The notes below the pieces were generated by a model, which was given only the letters and a program-made list of their open reading frames with translations, had not been told where the DNA came from and made no database searches. Below are positions 16,787 through 23,955 of a stretch of 64,000 nt of DNA, in pieces (position 1 is the first letter of the stretch; every line of letters begins with the position of its first letter). The position numbers were made by a program, and so were the translations under genes. The stretch is from Nocardia sp. alder85J (lineage in GTDB: Bacteria; Actinomycetota; Actinomycetes; Mycobacteriales; Mycobacteriaceae). Location of the stretch: positions 372,001 to 436,000 of the forward strand of contig NZ_JAIUCZ020000008.1 in the NCBI RefSeq assembly GCF_020176955.2, read 5' to 3'.

Positions 16787-17458
16787 CGACCGACCGGCGC
16801 GGCGGTGCGCCACCCACAGCGCCAGTCCGGCCGGGACCGGCAGGACGGCCGCCAGCGCCAGTTCGGCGGGCCGGCCCAGACCGGGTGCCAGCGCCGAGAG
16901 TAGTTCGGCCACACCGAGATACAGGAACAGCAGCCCGGAGCCGACGCCGATGAGCCGCTCGGGCAGATGGCGGCCGACGGTGGCGCCGATCGCGATGGCC
17001 AGCGCGCCCGCGGCCACCATGCCCAGCGCCGCGCCGATCCAGACCGCCACCCAGTCCCGGCCGGAGGCCAGCGCCAGGGTCGCGAACATGGTGCGATCGC
17101 CGAACTCGGCGATCAGGAATGCGGTGAACACCACCGCGAAGCCGCGGCCGGGCCGGACCGCGGGGGCCTGCTCCTCGCCGTCCTCGTGCCCGGGGCGGTT
17201 GTCGTAGAGCGTCCAGGCGCCGACGGCCAGCAGCACCAGGCCGGTGCACAGGGCGATCACCGAGGTGGGGAGGGCGGCGCCGAGGACGTGCCCGACTCCG
17301 GCGCCGAGCAGGTTGACCACGACGCTGGCGACGCTGATCCCGGCCAGCACCACCCACCATCGGTAGCGCAGGGTGAACGTCAGCGCCATCAGCTGGGATT
17401 TGTCGCCGAGCTCGGCGACGAACAACATGCCGAAACTCAGCAGAACGGTGGCGATCAT
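16625..17458 (-). CDS. GDT1/TMEM165 family transporter, probable manganese exporter
   Basis: The family hallmark, E-x-G-D-(K/R)-(S/T), occurs twice: ELGDKSQLMAL near residue 16 in helix 1 and EFGDRTMFATLALA near residue 118. Each is followed by hydrophobic helices, making about six in total. Proteins of this family move Mn2+ (or Ca2+) out of the bacterial cytosol. A yybP-ykoY riboswitch and a hairpin over the ribosome site precede the gene, which strongly supports manganese export. The conserved part ends near VAHRRAG. The last 55 or so residues are polar and are antisense to the convergent TetR gene, so the functional protein may depend only on the first 220 residues. Confidence 0.9.
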   Translation of the reverse strand: MIATVLLSFGMLFVAELGDKSQLMALTFTLRYRWWVVLAGISVASVVVNLLGAGVGHVLGAALPTSVIALCTGLVLLAVGAWTLYDNRPGHEDGEEQAPAVRPGRGFAVVFTAFLIAEFGDRTMFATLALASGRDWVAVWIGAALGMVAAGALAIAIGATVGRHLPERLIGVGSGLLFLYLGVAELLSALAPGLGRPAELALAAVLPVPAGLALWVAHRRAGRSSGLIDTEQLTAATHQFEDGFAQRPQPVQVAGGDPGRDHRADRRHQGGAGEALG

Positions 17459-17472
17459 GTGGGGCTCCCCAC
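17459..17472 (-). promoter_or_regulatory. Hairpin sequestering the ribosome binding site
   Basis: Immediately before the ATG of the GDT1 gene, GTGGG-GAGC-CCCAC can fold into a five-pair stem that hides the GGGGAG ribosome site. Downstream of a manganese riboswitch this is a plausible expression platform acting on translation. Confidence 0.55.
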
Positions 17473-17550
17473 CGCCCGGTCACCTCGCCGGCCGGAGACG
17501 GATGCCCTCGGCCGGCGACGCATCCGAACGGAATGTCGGTATCGGTCGTC

Positions 17551-17656
17551 GGCCGAAGGTCTCGCCCACCGGAACGAATCCGGTTCACACGGCCGGGCCC
17601 CGATGGGACCAGTATGTCGACCGCGCGATTGCGGGCTACTCCCCTTCGCTTCGGCC
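17551..17656 (-). promoter_or_regulatory. yybP-ykoY manganese riboswitch
   Basis: Read on the minus strand, the element starts GGCCGAAG and ends CTTCGGCC, forming the closing P1 stem. Inside are the conserved loop-1 GGGGAGTAG, the GTCGACATAC segment, a GGTCCCATCGGGGCC hairpin, a CCGGATTCGTTCCGG hairpin and the conserved CGAGACC of loop 3. The order and sequence agree with the yybP-ykoY class, which binds Mn2+ and turns on manganese exporters. It lies about 93 bases upstream of the GDT1 start. Confidence 0.88.
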
Positions 17657-17674
17657 AAGCCTACCCTAACCTCG
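17656..17674 (-). promoter_or_regulatory. Promoter -10 of the riboswitch transcript, overlapping a weak metal-box-like sequence
   Basis: TAGGGT at 17663-17668 would place transcription start at about 17656, the first base of the riboswitch P1 stem. The 19 bases here match the DtxR/IdeR box consensus (TTAGGTTAGGCTAACCTAA) at 12 positions, concentrated in one half-site. That is suggestive but could be chance overlap with the -10 element. Confidence 0.4.
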
Positions 17675-17777
17675 GGCCGAGGCCAACCCTCTCCGCATGG
17701 AATCGCAAACGGCACAACAAGTTCGGGTGTCCACCCGAATCAGTTCGGGAACCCTTGTCGGCGGATTTCGGCCGCCC

Positions 17778-18308
17778 TCACGCGGCCAGCAGCATGGCCA
17801 GCACCGCGGTGTCCGGATCGCTGATCGGGTCCACGCCCACCCGGCTGATCATCGAGGTCACGGTGCCGTCCAGCTCCGCCTCCACCCAGGCCGCGCGATG
17901 CGCCAGACCCAGATGCGGCACCCCGGGCAACAGCACGCAGCCGGAGGCCGCGCCCGCGCATTCCGGCAGCGACGGCCGGGTCTCCGAGGGGGGATGCAGC
18001 ATCATCAGCGCCGGTGGCACGTGGCCCGCGAATCTGCCGGGTTCGACCGCCTCGGCGCCCAGCACCGGTCCCTCGGCCACGACCAGGCCGACCGTGCCGG
18101 GCTGCGGATCGTCGGGCAGTTCCTCCCGGGCGCCGAACACCGTGGAGGTGGTGAGCAGGCCGGGCATGCTCGCCACGCGCACCGCCAGTACCAGCAGTTG
18201 CGCCCATTCCTTGGTGGTGTCGGGCCAGCGCCCGGCGATGATGAATCCCCGCAACGAGCCGTGCAGTCCGAACGGGGTGATTCGGACCGGATCGTCGTGT
18301 GCGCGCAT
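17778..18308 (-). CDS. Conserved hypothetical protein, Rv3847-like
   Basis: From the ATG at 18308, with GGGAGG just upstream, the protein has 176 residues. It is soluble, with no signal peptide or membrane helix: RITPFGLHGSLRGFIIAGRWPDTTKEWAQLLVLAVRVASMPGLL at the start, and a moderately hydrophobic C-terminus ending DPDTAVLAMLLAA. Length and position behind sodA agree with M. tuberculosis Rv3847 (177 residues, unknown function), as I recall it. It may be co-expressed with sodA by readthrough, although a hairpin separates them. Confidence 0.8.
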   Translation of the reverse strand: MRAHDDPVRITPFGLHGSLRGFIIAGRWPDTTKEWAQLLVLAVRVASMPGLLTTSTVFGAREELPDDPQPGTVGLVVAEGPVLGAEAVEPGRFAGHVPPALMMLHPPSETRPSLPECAGAASGCVLLPGVPHLGLAHRAAWVEAELDGTVTSMISRVGVDPISDPDTAVLAMLLAA

Positions 18309-18464
18309 CGTGCCTCCCGAAGCCGAGTCGACCCGGCGGCGGTCCGCATGCTGGCGAACGCGTCGCCGATGATCACTGGGTACCCGAGAATGCCTCGAAC
18401 AATGTCTGGCACACAAGTACCGGAGAGTGCCAATCCGCTGGTAACACGCCTGAAACAGCAATGA

Positions 18465-18491
18465 GCCCGGATCCCAAGCGGGAATCCGGGC
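18465..18491 (-). terminator. Hairpin downstream of sodA
   Basis: GCCCGGAT (18465-18472) pairs with ATCCGGGC (18484-18491), extended by an imperfect inner CCC/GGG. It lies 31 bases past the sodA stop and fits a terminator without a T tract. Confidence 0.6.
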
Positions 18492-18522
18492 CCGATCGTG
18501 CTGTGCCGCAACGGCAGGCGGA

Positions 18523-19146
18523 TCAGCCGAAGACGAGGCCCTTGCCCTGCGAGACGGCCTTGCCGAAGCGATCCTGGACGTCGGCCCAGTTGACCACGTT
18601 CCAGAAGGCGGACACGAAGTCGGCCTTGACGTTCTTGTACTGCAGGTAGAAGGCGTGCTCCCACATGTCGACGATCAGCAGCGGGAGGATGCCGACCGGG
18701 TAGTTGGCCTGGTGGTCGTACACCTGGAAGGTCAGCAGCTTCTGGCCGAGGGTGTCGTAGGCCAGCACGGCCCAGCCGGAACCCTGCAAGCCGTTGGCGG
18801 CCGCGGTGAACTGGGCACGGAACTTGTCGAACGAGCCGAACTGGTCGTCGATGGCGGCGGCCAGCTCGCCGACCGGCTTGTCGCCGCCGTTGGGGGACAG
18901 GTTCTTCCACCACAGCGAGTGGTTGACGTGCCCGCCCAGGTGGAAGGCGAGGTTCTTCTCGTTCAGGAAGATGGCGGCGTGATCGCCGGCCTCCCGGGCC
19001 GCTTCGAGCTTCTCGACCGCCGTGTTGACACCGGCCACGTAGGCGGCGTGATGCTTGGAATGGTGGATCTCGTTGATCTGCCCGGAGATGTGGGGCTCCA
19101 GGGCGCCGTAGTCGTAATCCAGATCTGGCAACGTGTACTCGGCCAC
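18523..19146 (-). CDS. sodA: Superoxide dismutase (Fe/Mn type)
   Basis: The GTG start at 19146 gives 207 residues, VAEYTLPDLDYDYGALEPHISG, the same start and length as mycobacterial SodA. GGAAGGGA lies before it. The metal ligands are visible: His in EIHHSKHHAAY, His in NHSLWWKNLSPNGG, and Asp/His in IVDMWEHAFYLQY. The QVYDHQANYP segment, with the residue that sets Fe or Mn preference in this lineage, is the same as in the M. tuberculosis iron enzyme, so iron is likely. The enzyme converts superoxide to peroxide and oxygen. There is no signal peptide; in mycobacteria SodA is nevertheless exported. Confidence 0.97.
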   Translation of the reverse strand: MAEYTLPDLDYDYGALEPHISGQINEIHHSKHHAAYVAGVNTAVEKLEAAREAGDHAAIFLNEKNLAFHLGGHVNHSLWWKNLSPNGGDKPVGELAAAIDDQFGSFDKFRAQFTAAANGLQGSGWAVLAYDTLGQKLLTFQVYDHQANYPVGILPLLIVDMWEHAFYLQYKNVKADFVSAFWNVVNWADVQDRFGKAVSQGKGLVFG

Positions 19147-19297
19147 GATGTCCCTTCCTTGATGTCGGGCTGTGTGCGCTCGGTCGTAGGGTTCGAGCGC
19201 ACCAACCATCATTCGTACACCCGCCCCCGTGCAACCCGAGGGTGTGCCCCTCCATTCCGATACCCGGAATACCCCCGGCCTCACGGGGATACCGGCA

Positions 19298-19909
19298 TCA
19301 CATGGGGGGTGCGACATCCGGCAGCATGGTGCGCGGATCACAGGCGTCGTGCGCCTTCCACCAGCGCCGGCTGCCCGCGACGAAATCCGGCAGCGCCACC
19401 GGCCGCCCGGCGCTCGTCGTGACCTCGACGCCCTCGAACCACACCCGCACATCCAGTTCGCGGGGGTCGGCGCCCTCCTGCTGACTGAACTCCAGCACGT
19501 GCAGCGCGGGCCGGTCGCTCACCTCGGTGTCGAAGCTGAGCAGTTCCCGCCACAGCGACCAGCCGCTGTCGTCGGTATCGATGAATTCCCAGCCGTGCAG
19601 GGCGGCGCCACCGAATCCGGCGGTGGCCTCGCCGAGCCCGTCCAGGGCCAGCGGCATCACCTTCGGCTCGATCTCGTCCCAGTACTGGATGCGCAGCGAC
19701 GCGGCGACCCGGCTGACGCCGGTCAGGGTGAGCTGGACGAAGCGATCCTCGGGCGGCGGCCCGTCGACCGGGAGGGTGAGCACCTCCAGCTCCAGATGTA
19801 ACCGGGCATTTGCGATATCGACGGCAGCGCCGAGACAAGTGGCCTCGGACAGTGCCATGTTCAGCCCAGCCGTATCCAAGTCGTCGATTAGCCCCCGGGT
19901 CGCTTCCAT
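19298..19909 (-). CDS. Hypothetical protein, 203 residues
   Basis: The frame from the ATG at 19909 codes a soluble acidic protein. The first half contains alternating strands (LHLELEVLTLPVDGPPPEDRFVQLTLTGVSRVAASLRIQYWDE), the middle a Trp-rich stretch (LHGWEFIDTDDSGWSLWREL) and the end a second strand-rich part with RELDVRVWFEGVEV. Codon use and third-position GC look normal for the region. It has no signal peptide and no recognised family. It stands alone between sodA and the rhodanese operon. Confidence 0.7.
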   Translation of the reverse strand: MEATRGLIDDLDTAGLNMALSEATCLGAAVDIANARLHLELEVLTLPVDGPPPEDRFVQLTLTGVSRVAASLRIQYWDEIEPKVMPLALDGLGEATAGFGGAALHGWEFIDTDDSGWSLWRELLSFDTEVSDRPALHVLEFSQQEGADPRELDVRVWFEGVEVTTSAGRPVALPDFVAGSRRWWKAHDACDPRTMLPDVAPPM

Positions 19910-20146
19910 GCGGTCAGGCTACCGACGCCGTCGGGACGGGTCCTGCATTTCCGTGACCTCGGAAGTGGTGTCGGATTTGCGGTGCCGATTTTCGGAAGTC
20001 ACGGGAACCGAACGGTCCCGCACCCCGTCCAAGTATTCGGCGGGCGATTGCTCCGGGATTGGAGGAGGGGAGTCCCGGATCGGTCGCCCGCCGTTCCGTG
20101 CCGTGTCTCCGCCGGCTCTCGCCATCCGAATCCCGCACCTTCGACC

Positions 20147-20186
20147 TGTGGATCAGGTTGTGGAAACTGTGGATAGTTGTGGATAA
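20147..20186. promoter_or_regulatory. Cluster of four DnaA-box-like sites
   Basis: Four 9-mers begin at 20147, 20159, 20168 and 20178: TGTGGATCA, TGTGGAAAC, TGTGGATAG and TGTGGATAA. All lie on one strand, spaced 12, 9 and 10 bases apart. The complement of the last is TTATCCACA, the classical DnaA box, and the others differ at one to three positions. The cluster ends 60 bases before the rhodanese start. Confidence 0.6.
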
Positions 20187-20246
20187 CCGCACCCCGCCCG
20201 CCCCCGAACCCTCGGCTTCGATGCGCCGACGTGGCAGGATCGAATC

Positions 20247-20636
20247 GTGACGAGCTCCGAGATCCCGTCCGTGCCGGTCGAGGCCGTGCCGGCCGAATTC
20301 GACACCGCGGCGCCGGCCGGATCCGCCGCCGCGGCCGCCGAGTCGGTCGGTGTCCGTGTGCTGCTCGACGTCCGCGAGGACGACGAATGGCAGCTCGGGC
20401 ACGCGCCCGGCGCCGTGCACATCCCGATGGACGACGTCCCGGCCCGCCTCGGCGAGCTGGCGGCCGGCGCCGAGATCTACGTCGTCTGCCGCCAGGGCGG
20501 CCGCTCCCTGCAGATCGTGCGCTATCTCACGCATTTCGGCTTCGACGCGGTCAACGTGGCCGGTGGCATGGTGGCCTGGCAGCAGTCGGGCCGGCCGCTG
20601 GCCGCGACCGGCCCGCACGAGCCGAAGGTCTACTGA
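20247..20636 (+). CDS. Rhodanese-like domain protein
   Basis: The 129-residue protein starts with an Ala/Pro-rich segment. A single rhodanese domain follows from about residue 34: VLLDVREDDEWQLGHAPGAVHIPMDD, the active-site loop VVCRQGGRS with the catalytic cysteine near residue 82, then GFDAVNVAGGMVAWQQSGRP. Such domains carry sulfur as a persulfide. The GTG start lies 6 bases after CAGGAT, suggesting a possibly leaderless message. The stop TGA shares one base with the next ATG, so the three genes from here to glpQ form a coupled operon. Confidence 0.9.
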   Translation: MTSSEIPSVPVEAVPAEFDTAAPAGSAAAAAESVGVRVLLDVREDDEWQLGHAPGAVHIPMDDVPARLGELAAGAEIYVVCRQGGRSLQIVRYLTHFGFDAVNVAGGMVAWQQSGRPLAATGPHEPKVY

Positions 20637-21715
20637 TGAGCGCCCCCCGCGGCGGCGCGATGGTGCAGCCCTGCGCCCGGTGCGGATCGCGCTGGGCGGT
20701 GCAGGGCGCGCCGATGCACTGGTGCCCGCGCTGCCGGGGCGTGCTGCTGTCCCCGGGCCCGGTCGACGCGCCGCCCGAGCGCCGCAACTACCGCTGGGTG
20801 GCGCGGCCGCCGGGCCGGCGCCCGCGGCCGAGCGCCCGGCCGGTGTCCCCGCCCGTCGCCGGTCCGCCCCGGTACCAGGAGATTCCGCGCTGGGGTCTGC
20901 ACGACTCGCGGTCCGAACCGGCGCCGGTCGTGCCGGGCCGGCTGGCGCGGCTGAGCACGCGGGTCGCCGGATTGCTGGTCCTCACCGCGGTGCTGTTCGT
21001 CCTGGCCGCGGTGGCCGAGATCGGGCGGTACCTGATCCTGCTGCGCAACCGGACCCGGCTGATCCCGCAGCCGTTGCTGCTGGCCTCGGATCTATCGCTG
21101 TACGTGCTGGCGGGCTGTGCGCTGCTGGCCGCGCTGCTCACCGCGGTCGCCCTCACCGGCTGGCTGATCCGCGCGCGCCGCAACGCCTATGCGGCGGTCG
21201 GCGAACAGGATCCGCGCCCGGGGCCGATGGTGTGGTGCGGCTGCCTGATCCCGGTGGTCAACCTGTTGTGGCCCGGCGTGTTCCTCACCGAACTGGCCCG
21301 GCGCGGCGAACCGCGGGCGCTGCGCGCGGTCCGGATCTGGTGGTGCGCCTGGGTCCTCGACGGCGTGCTGGTGGTGGTCGCATTGTGCTGGCACACCGCC
21401 GATTCGCTGCAGGCCCGCGCCGACGGTGTGATGATCAGTGCCTACACCGATCTGGCGGCCGCGGCGGTCGCTGTGCTGTCGCTGTGGGTGGTGCGCCGAT
21501 GCGAGGGCCGCGACCTGCGCGGGCGGGAACGGCAGCTGCGGCGCTGGGTGCCGGCGTCCGGTCCCGCCGCGGTCGTGATCGAGCCGGTGCACCGGGTCGG
21601 CGAGTCCGCTGACCGCGCGCCGGAGCCCGGGGTCGGGGATGATTCGGACGCGGATCGTGCCGCATCGGACCCCGCGCCCGGCGCGGCGGAGCAGGAGGAG
21701 GTCATGGCGAAGTGA
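20636..21715 (+). CDS. Zinc-ribbon and four-helix membrane protein (DUF4328-like)
   Basis: The 359-residue protein begins with a zinc ribbon, CARCGSRWAVQGAPMHWCPRC, near residues 13-33. A Pro/Arg-rich linker follows, then several membrane helices from about residue 105: LLVLTAVLFVLAAVAEIG, LYVLAGCALLAALLTAVALTGWLI, GCLIPVVNLLWPGVFLTEL and an RIWWCAWVLDGVLVVVAL stretch. The PxxNLxxP-type helix pair resembles DUF4328. The C-terminus is acidic and disordered. The ATG overlaps the rhodanese stop by one base, and the stop overlaps the glpQ GTG by four bases. The function is unknown. Confidence 0.8.
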   Translation: MSAPRGGAMVQPCARCGSRWAVQGAPMHWCPRCRGVLLSPGPVDAPPERRNYRWVARPPGRRPRPSARPVSPPVAGPPRYQEIPRWGLHDSRSEPAPVVPGRLARLSTRVAGLLVLTAVLFVLAAVAEIGRYLILLRNRTRLIPQPLLLASDLSLYVLAGCALLAALLTAVALTGWLIRARRNAYAAVGEQDPRPGPMVWCGCLIPVVNLLWPGVFLTELARRGEPRALRAVRIWWCAWVLDGVLVVVALCWHTADSLQARADGVMISAYTDLAAAAVAVLSLWVVRRCEGRDLRGRERQLRRWVPASGPAAVVIEPVHRVGESADRAPEPGVGDDSDADRAASDPAPGAAEQEEVMAK

Positions 21716-22479
21716 ACGCGGGCAATCGCGCGCCGTTCGTGGTCGCACATCGGGGTGCGTCCGGCGTACGCCCGGAACACACCCTGGCCGCCTATGAACT
21801 GGCCCTGGAGGAGGGCGCCGCCGGCCTCGAATGCGACATCCGGCTGACCCGGGACGGGCATCTGGTCTGTGTGCACGACCGCACCGTCGACCGCACCTCC
21901 GACGGCACCGGGCTGGTCAGCGAGATGAGCCTGGACGAACTGCGGGAGTTGAACTTCGGCACCGCGGCGGAGCCCGCTCCGGTGCTGACCCTCAGCGAGT
22001 TGATCACGCTGGTGCTGGACTGGCGCAGTCAGCCCAGCAAGCTGTTCATCGAGACCAAACATCCGGTGCGCTACGGCGCCCTGGTCGAGAACAAGCTGCT
22101 GGCCGAGTTGCAGCGGTTCGGCATCGCCACCCCGGCCTCGGCCGATCACTCCCGGGCGGTGGTGATGTCCTTCGCCGCCACCGCGGTCTGGCGGATCCGC
22201 CGCGCCGCGCCGCTGCTGCCGACCGTGCTGCTCGGCGAGTCCTCCCGCTACCTGGGTGGCAGCGCCGCGACCACGGTGGGCGCCACGGCGGTCGGCCCCT
22301 CGGTGAAGACCCTGCGCGAACATCCGGACCTGGTCGACAAGGCGGCCGCCGCCGGGCGCGCCACCTACTGCTGGACCGTCGACGATCCCGCCGACGTCGA
22401 GTTGTGCGCCGACCTGGGCGTCAGCTGGATCGCCACCAACCATCCCGGCCGCACCAAGGCGGTGCTCGACACCGTCTGA
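21712..22479 (+). CDS. glpQ: Glycerophosphodiester phosphodiesterase
   Basis: The 255-residue protein has the GDPD signature at the N-terminus: VVAHRGASGVRPEHTLAAYELALEEGAAGLECDIRLTRDGHLVCVHD, carrying the catalytic His pair and the Glu/Asp metal ligands. It ends with the TIM-barrel segment YCWTVDDPADVELCADLGVSWIATNHPG. It hydrolyses glycerophosphodiesters to glycerol-3-phosphate and an alcohol. No signal peptide is present, so it acts in the cytoplasm. It corresponds to GlpQ1 (Rv3842c) by position. The GTG start is inside the stop of the previous gene. Confidence 0.93.
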   Translation: MNAGNRAPFVVAHRGASGVRPEHTLAAYELALEEGAAGLECDIRLTRDGHLVCVHDRTVDRTSDGTGLVSEMSLDELRELNFGTAAEPAPVLTLSELITLVLDWRSQPSKLFIETKHPVRYGALVENKLLAELQRFGIATPASADHSRAVVMSFAATAVWRIRRAAPLLPTVLLGESSRYLGGSAATTVGATAVGPSVKTLREHPDLVDKAAAAGRATYCWTVDDPADVELCADLGVSWIATNHPGRTKAVLDTV

Positions 22480-22832
22480 GCCGCCGGAGGTCCGTCGGGC
22501 CGGGTCGACGTTCGCGTCGGCGCGGCGCGGGTGGCGTGCGCACCGCGTGTCCGGCGAATTGCCGCGGCGCTTCGCCGATCCGGGCGGCCGCCGTCTCGAA
22601 CACCGACGCTCGGCCGGGTGGTGTGCCATCGGCATTCGGTACGGCGGCGGCGGTCCGAGCGTCCGGGTTGTCGCCGGCGCAAGGCGTCCGGCGGGACTCG
22701 TCCGGCTGGTGCTCACGGGGAGCGCCCGGACGATGTCGGTGCGGAACTGCTGGTCGGTGTCGGCGATGGTGGCCGACCGGCTTCGGCGAGGGGTTGTGTG
22801 CGTACGGCGTCGACACTGTATTTTCTGCGTTC
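22480..22832. other. Intergenic stretch without a recognised gene
   Basis: About 350 bases between glpQ and the DUF5926 gene hold only short, Arg/Pro-rich frames with no start signal or family resemblance. Nothing beyond the -10 element at its right end was recognised. Confidence 0.5.
22819..22824 (+). promoter_or_regulatory. -10 element for the leaderless DUF5926 gene
   Basis: TATTTT stands 8 bases before the GTG at 22833. It is one of the few AT runs in this stretch, and no ribosome site is seen. Confidence 0.5.
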
Positions 22833-23756
22833 GTGGGTAAAAGCAAGCGCAACAGTCCCAAGCCCGACAGCAATCGGGCACAGCGCCTCGCCGAGCGCCG
22901 GGCAGCGCAGGAACAGGCCGCGCAGACCGTGACCCGCCCGTTCGCCGGGCTGGCCGCCGAATGCGATCTGGTCGCGCTCCGCGAGTTCGTGCCGTCGGCG
23001 ACGGCCACACTGAAGCTGGCGCCGGGCGCCCAGGGCGACCGGCCGGTCGTCCTCGCCACCGTGCTGCCCGGCGCGGTCGCCGCGCTGGTGCGGGCCGGTG
23101 CCGAGCCGACCGGATTCGTCGGCGCGCAGGTGCAGTTCCAGTCCGGCAATCCGGCCGCCGATCTGGCGGCCGCCATCCTGTGGACCCAGGGTGCGGAGCC
23201 GGGCGACTCGCTGAACGCGGTGGCCGAATCCGCCGGGGCCGCACCGGCGTTGACCGAGGTCATCGATCCCGGTGCGAGCCTGGATTTGACCGTGCACGCG
23301 GACTTCGCCTGGTGGGTGCCCGAGGGGGTACAGCCCGATCCGCAGGTGGCGGCGACCATCCAGCAGGCCAACCAGGCGATCATGCCGTCGGCCCGGCTGG
23401 AACTGGGCGCCGACGCGATCGGTGCGGCCTGGTGGGTGGATGCCGGGGAGCGGGCGCACCTGCGCTGGGTGCGGCCGGAACCGGAGGACGATCTGATGCT
23501 CGCGCTGGCCCGCGTGCACGCCGCGGGCGGACTGCATCTCGGCGAGGGCTCCCGGTTCGCGGGTTCGTTCCGGACGCACGGGCTGCTGGTACCGGTCTTC
23601 GATCTGGACCGGGAGCGGCACCCCAGCGAATGGGTCACGGCGGCGGCCGAATTCGGCGCCCGGCTGACCGCGGCCCTGGCCACCGACGCGCCGCTGACCG
23701 CCGACGAGCGCCGCTCGCGCGACGGCCTGCGGTCGCGGCAGATCACCCTGCGCTGA
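22833..23756 (+). CDS. DUF5926 family protein
   Basis: The 307-residue protein opens VGKSKRNSPKPDSNRAQRLAERRAAQEQAAQ, a basic helical tail. The conserved core follows: RPFAGLAAECDLVALREFVPSATATLKL, repeated Trp-containing strands (DFAWWVPEG, AAWWVDAGERAHLRWVRPE) and HLGEGSRFAGSFRTHGLLVPVFDLD. This pattern agrees with the actinobacterial DUF5926 family, which has no known biochemical role. It is cytoplasmic and conserved across the order. The start is probably leaderless. Confidence 0.82.
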   Translation: MGKSKRNSPKPDSNRAQRLAERRAAQEQAAQTVTRPFAGLAAECDLVALREFVPSATATLKLAPGAQGDRPVVLATVLPGAVAALVRAGAEPTGFVGAQVQFQSGNPAADLAAAILWTQGAEPGDSLNAVAESAGAAPALTEVIDPGASLDLTVHADFAWWVPEGVQPDPQVAATIQQANQAIMPSARLELGADAIGAAWWVDAGERAHLRWVRPEPEDDLMLALARVHAAGGLHLGEGSRFAGSFRTHGLLVPVFDLDRERHPSEWVTAAAEFGARLTAALATDAPLTADERRSRDGLRSRQITLR

Positions 23757-23955
23757 ACCGGATCTGCCCGATTCCGGCCGACCTCGCCGGAACCGGTTCC
23801 GCGGTGGTGGGATCCGATCCGCAGGATTCGGGCGGACCCGACGAGGCCGGTCCGTCGTGGCGGGATCCGGTCGGTACCGGCCGATCCGCCGGAATTCGGT
23901 GGGTGGCGCCGGGGTCTGCCCGGACCCGGGCCGCGGCGGCCGGGTCGGTCCGGCC

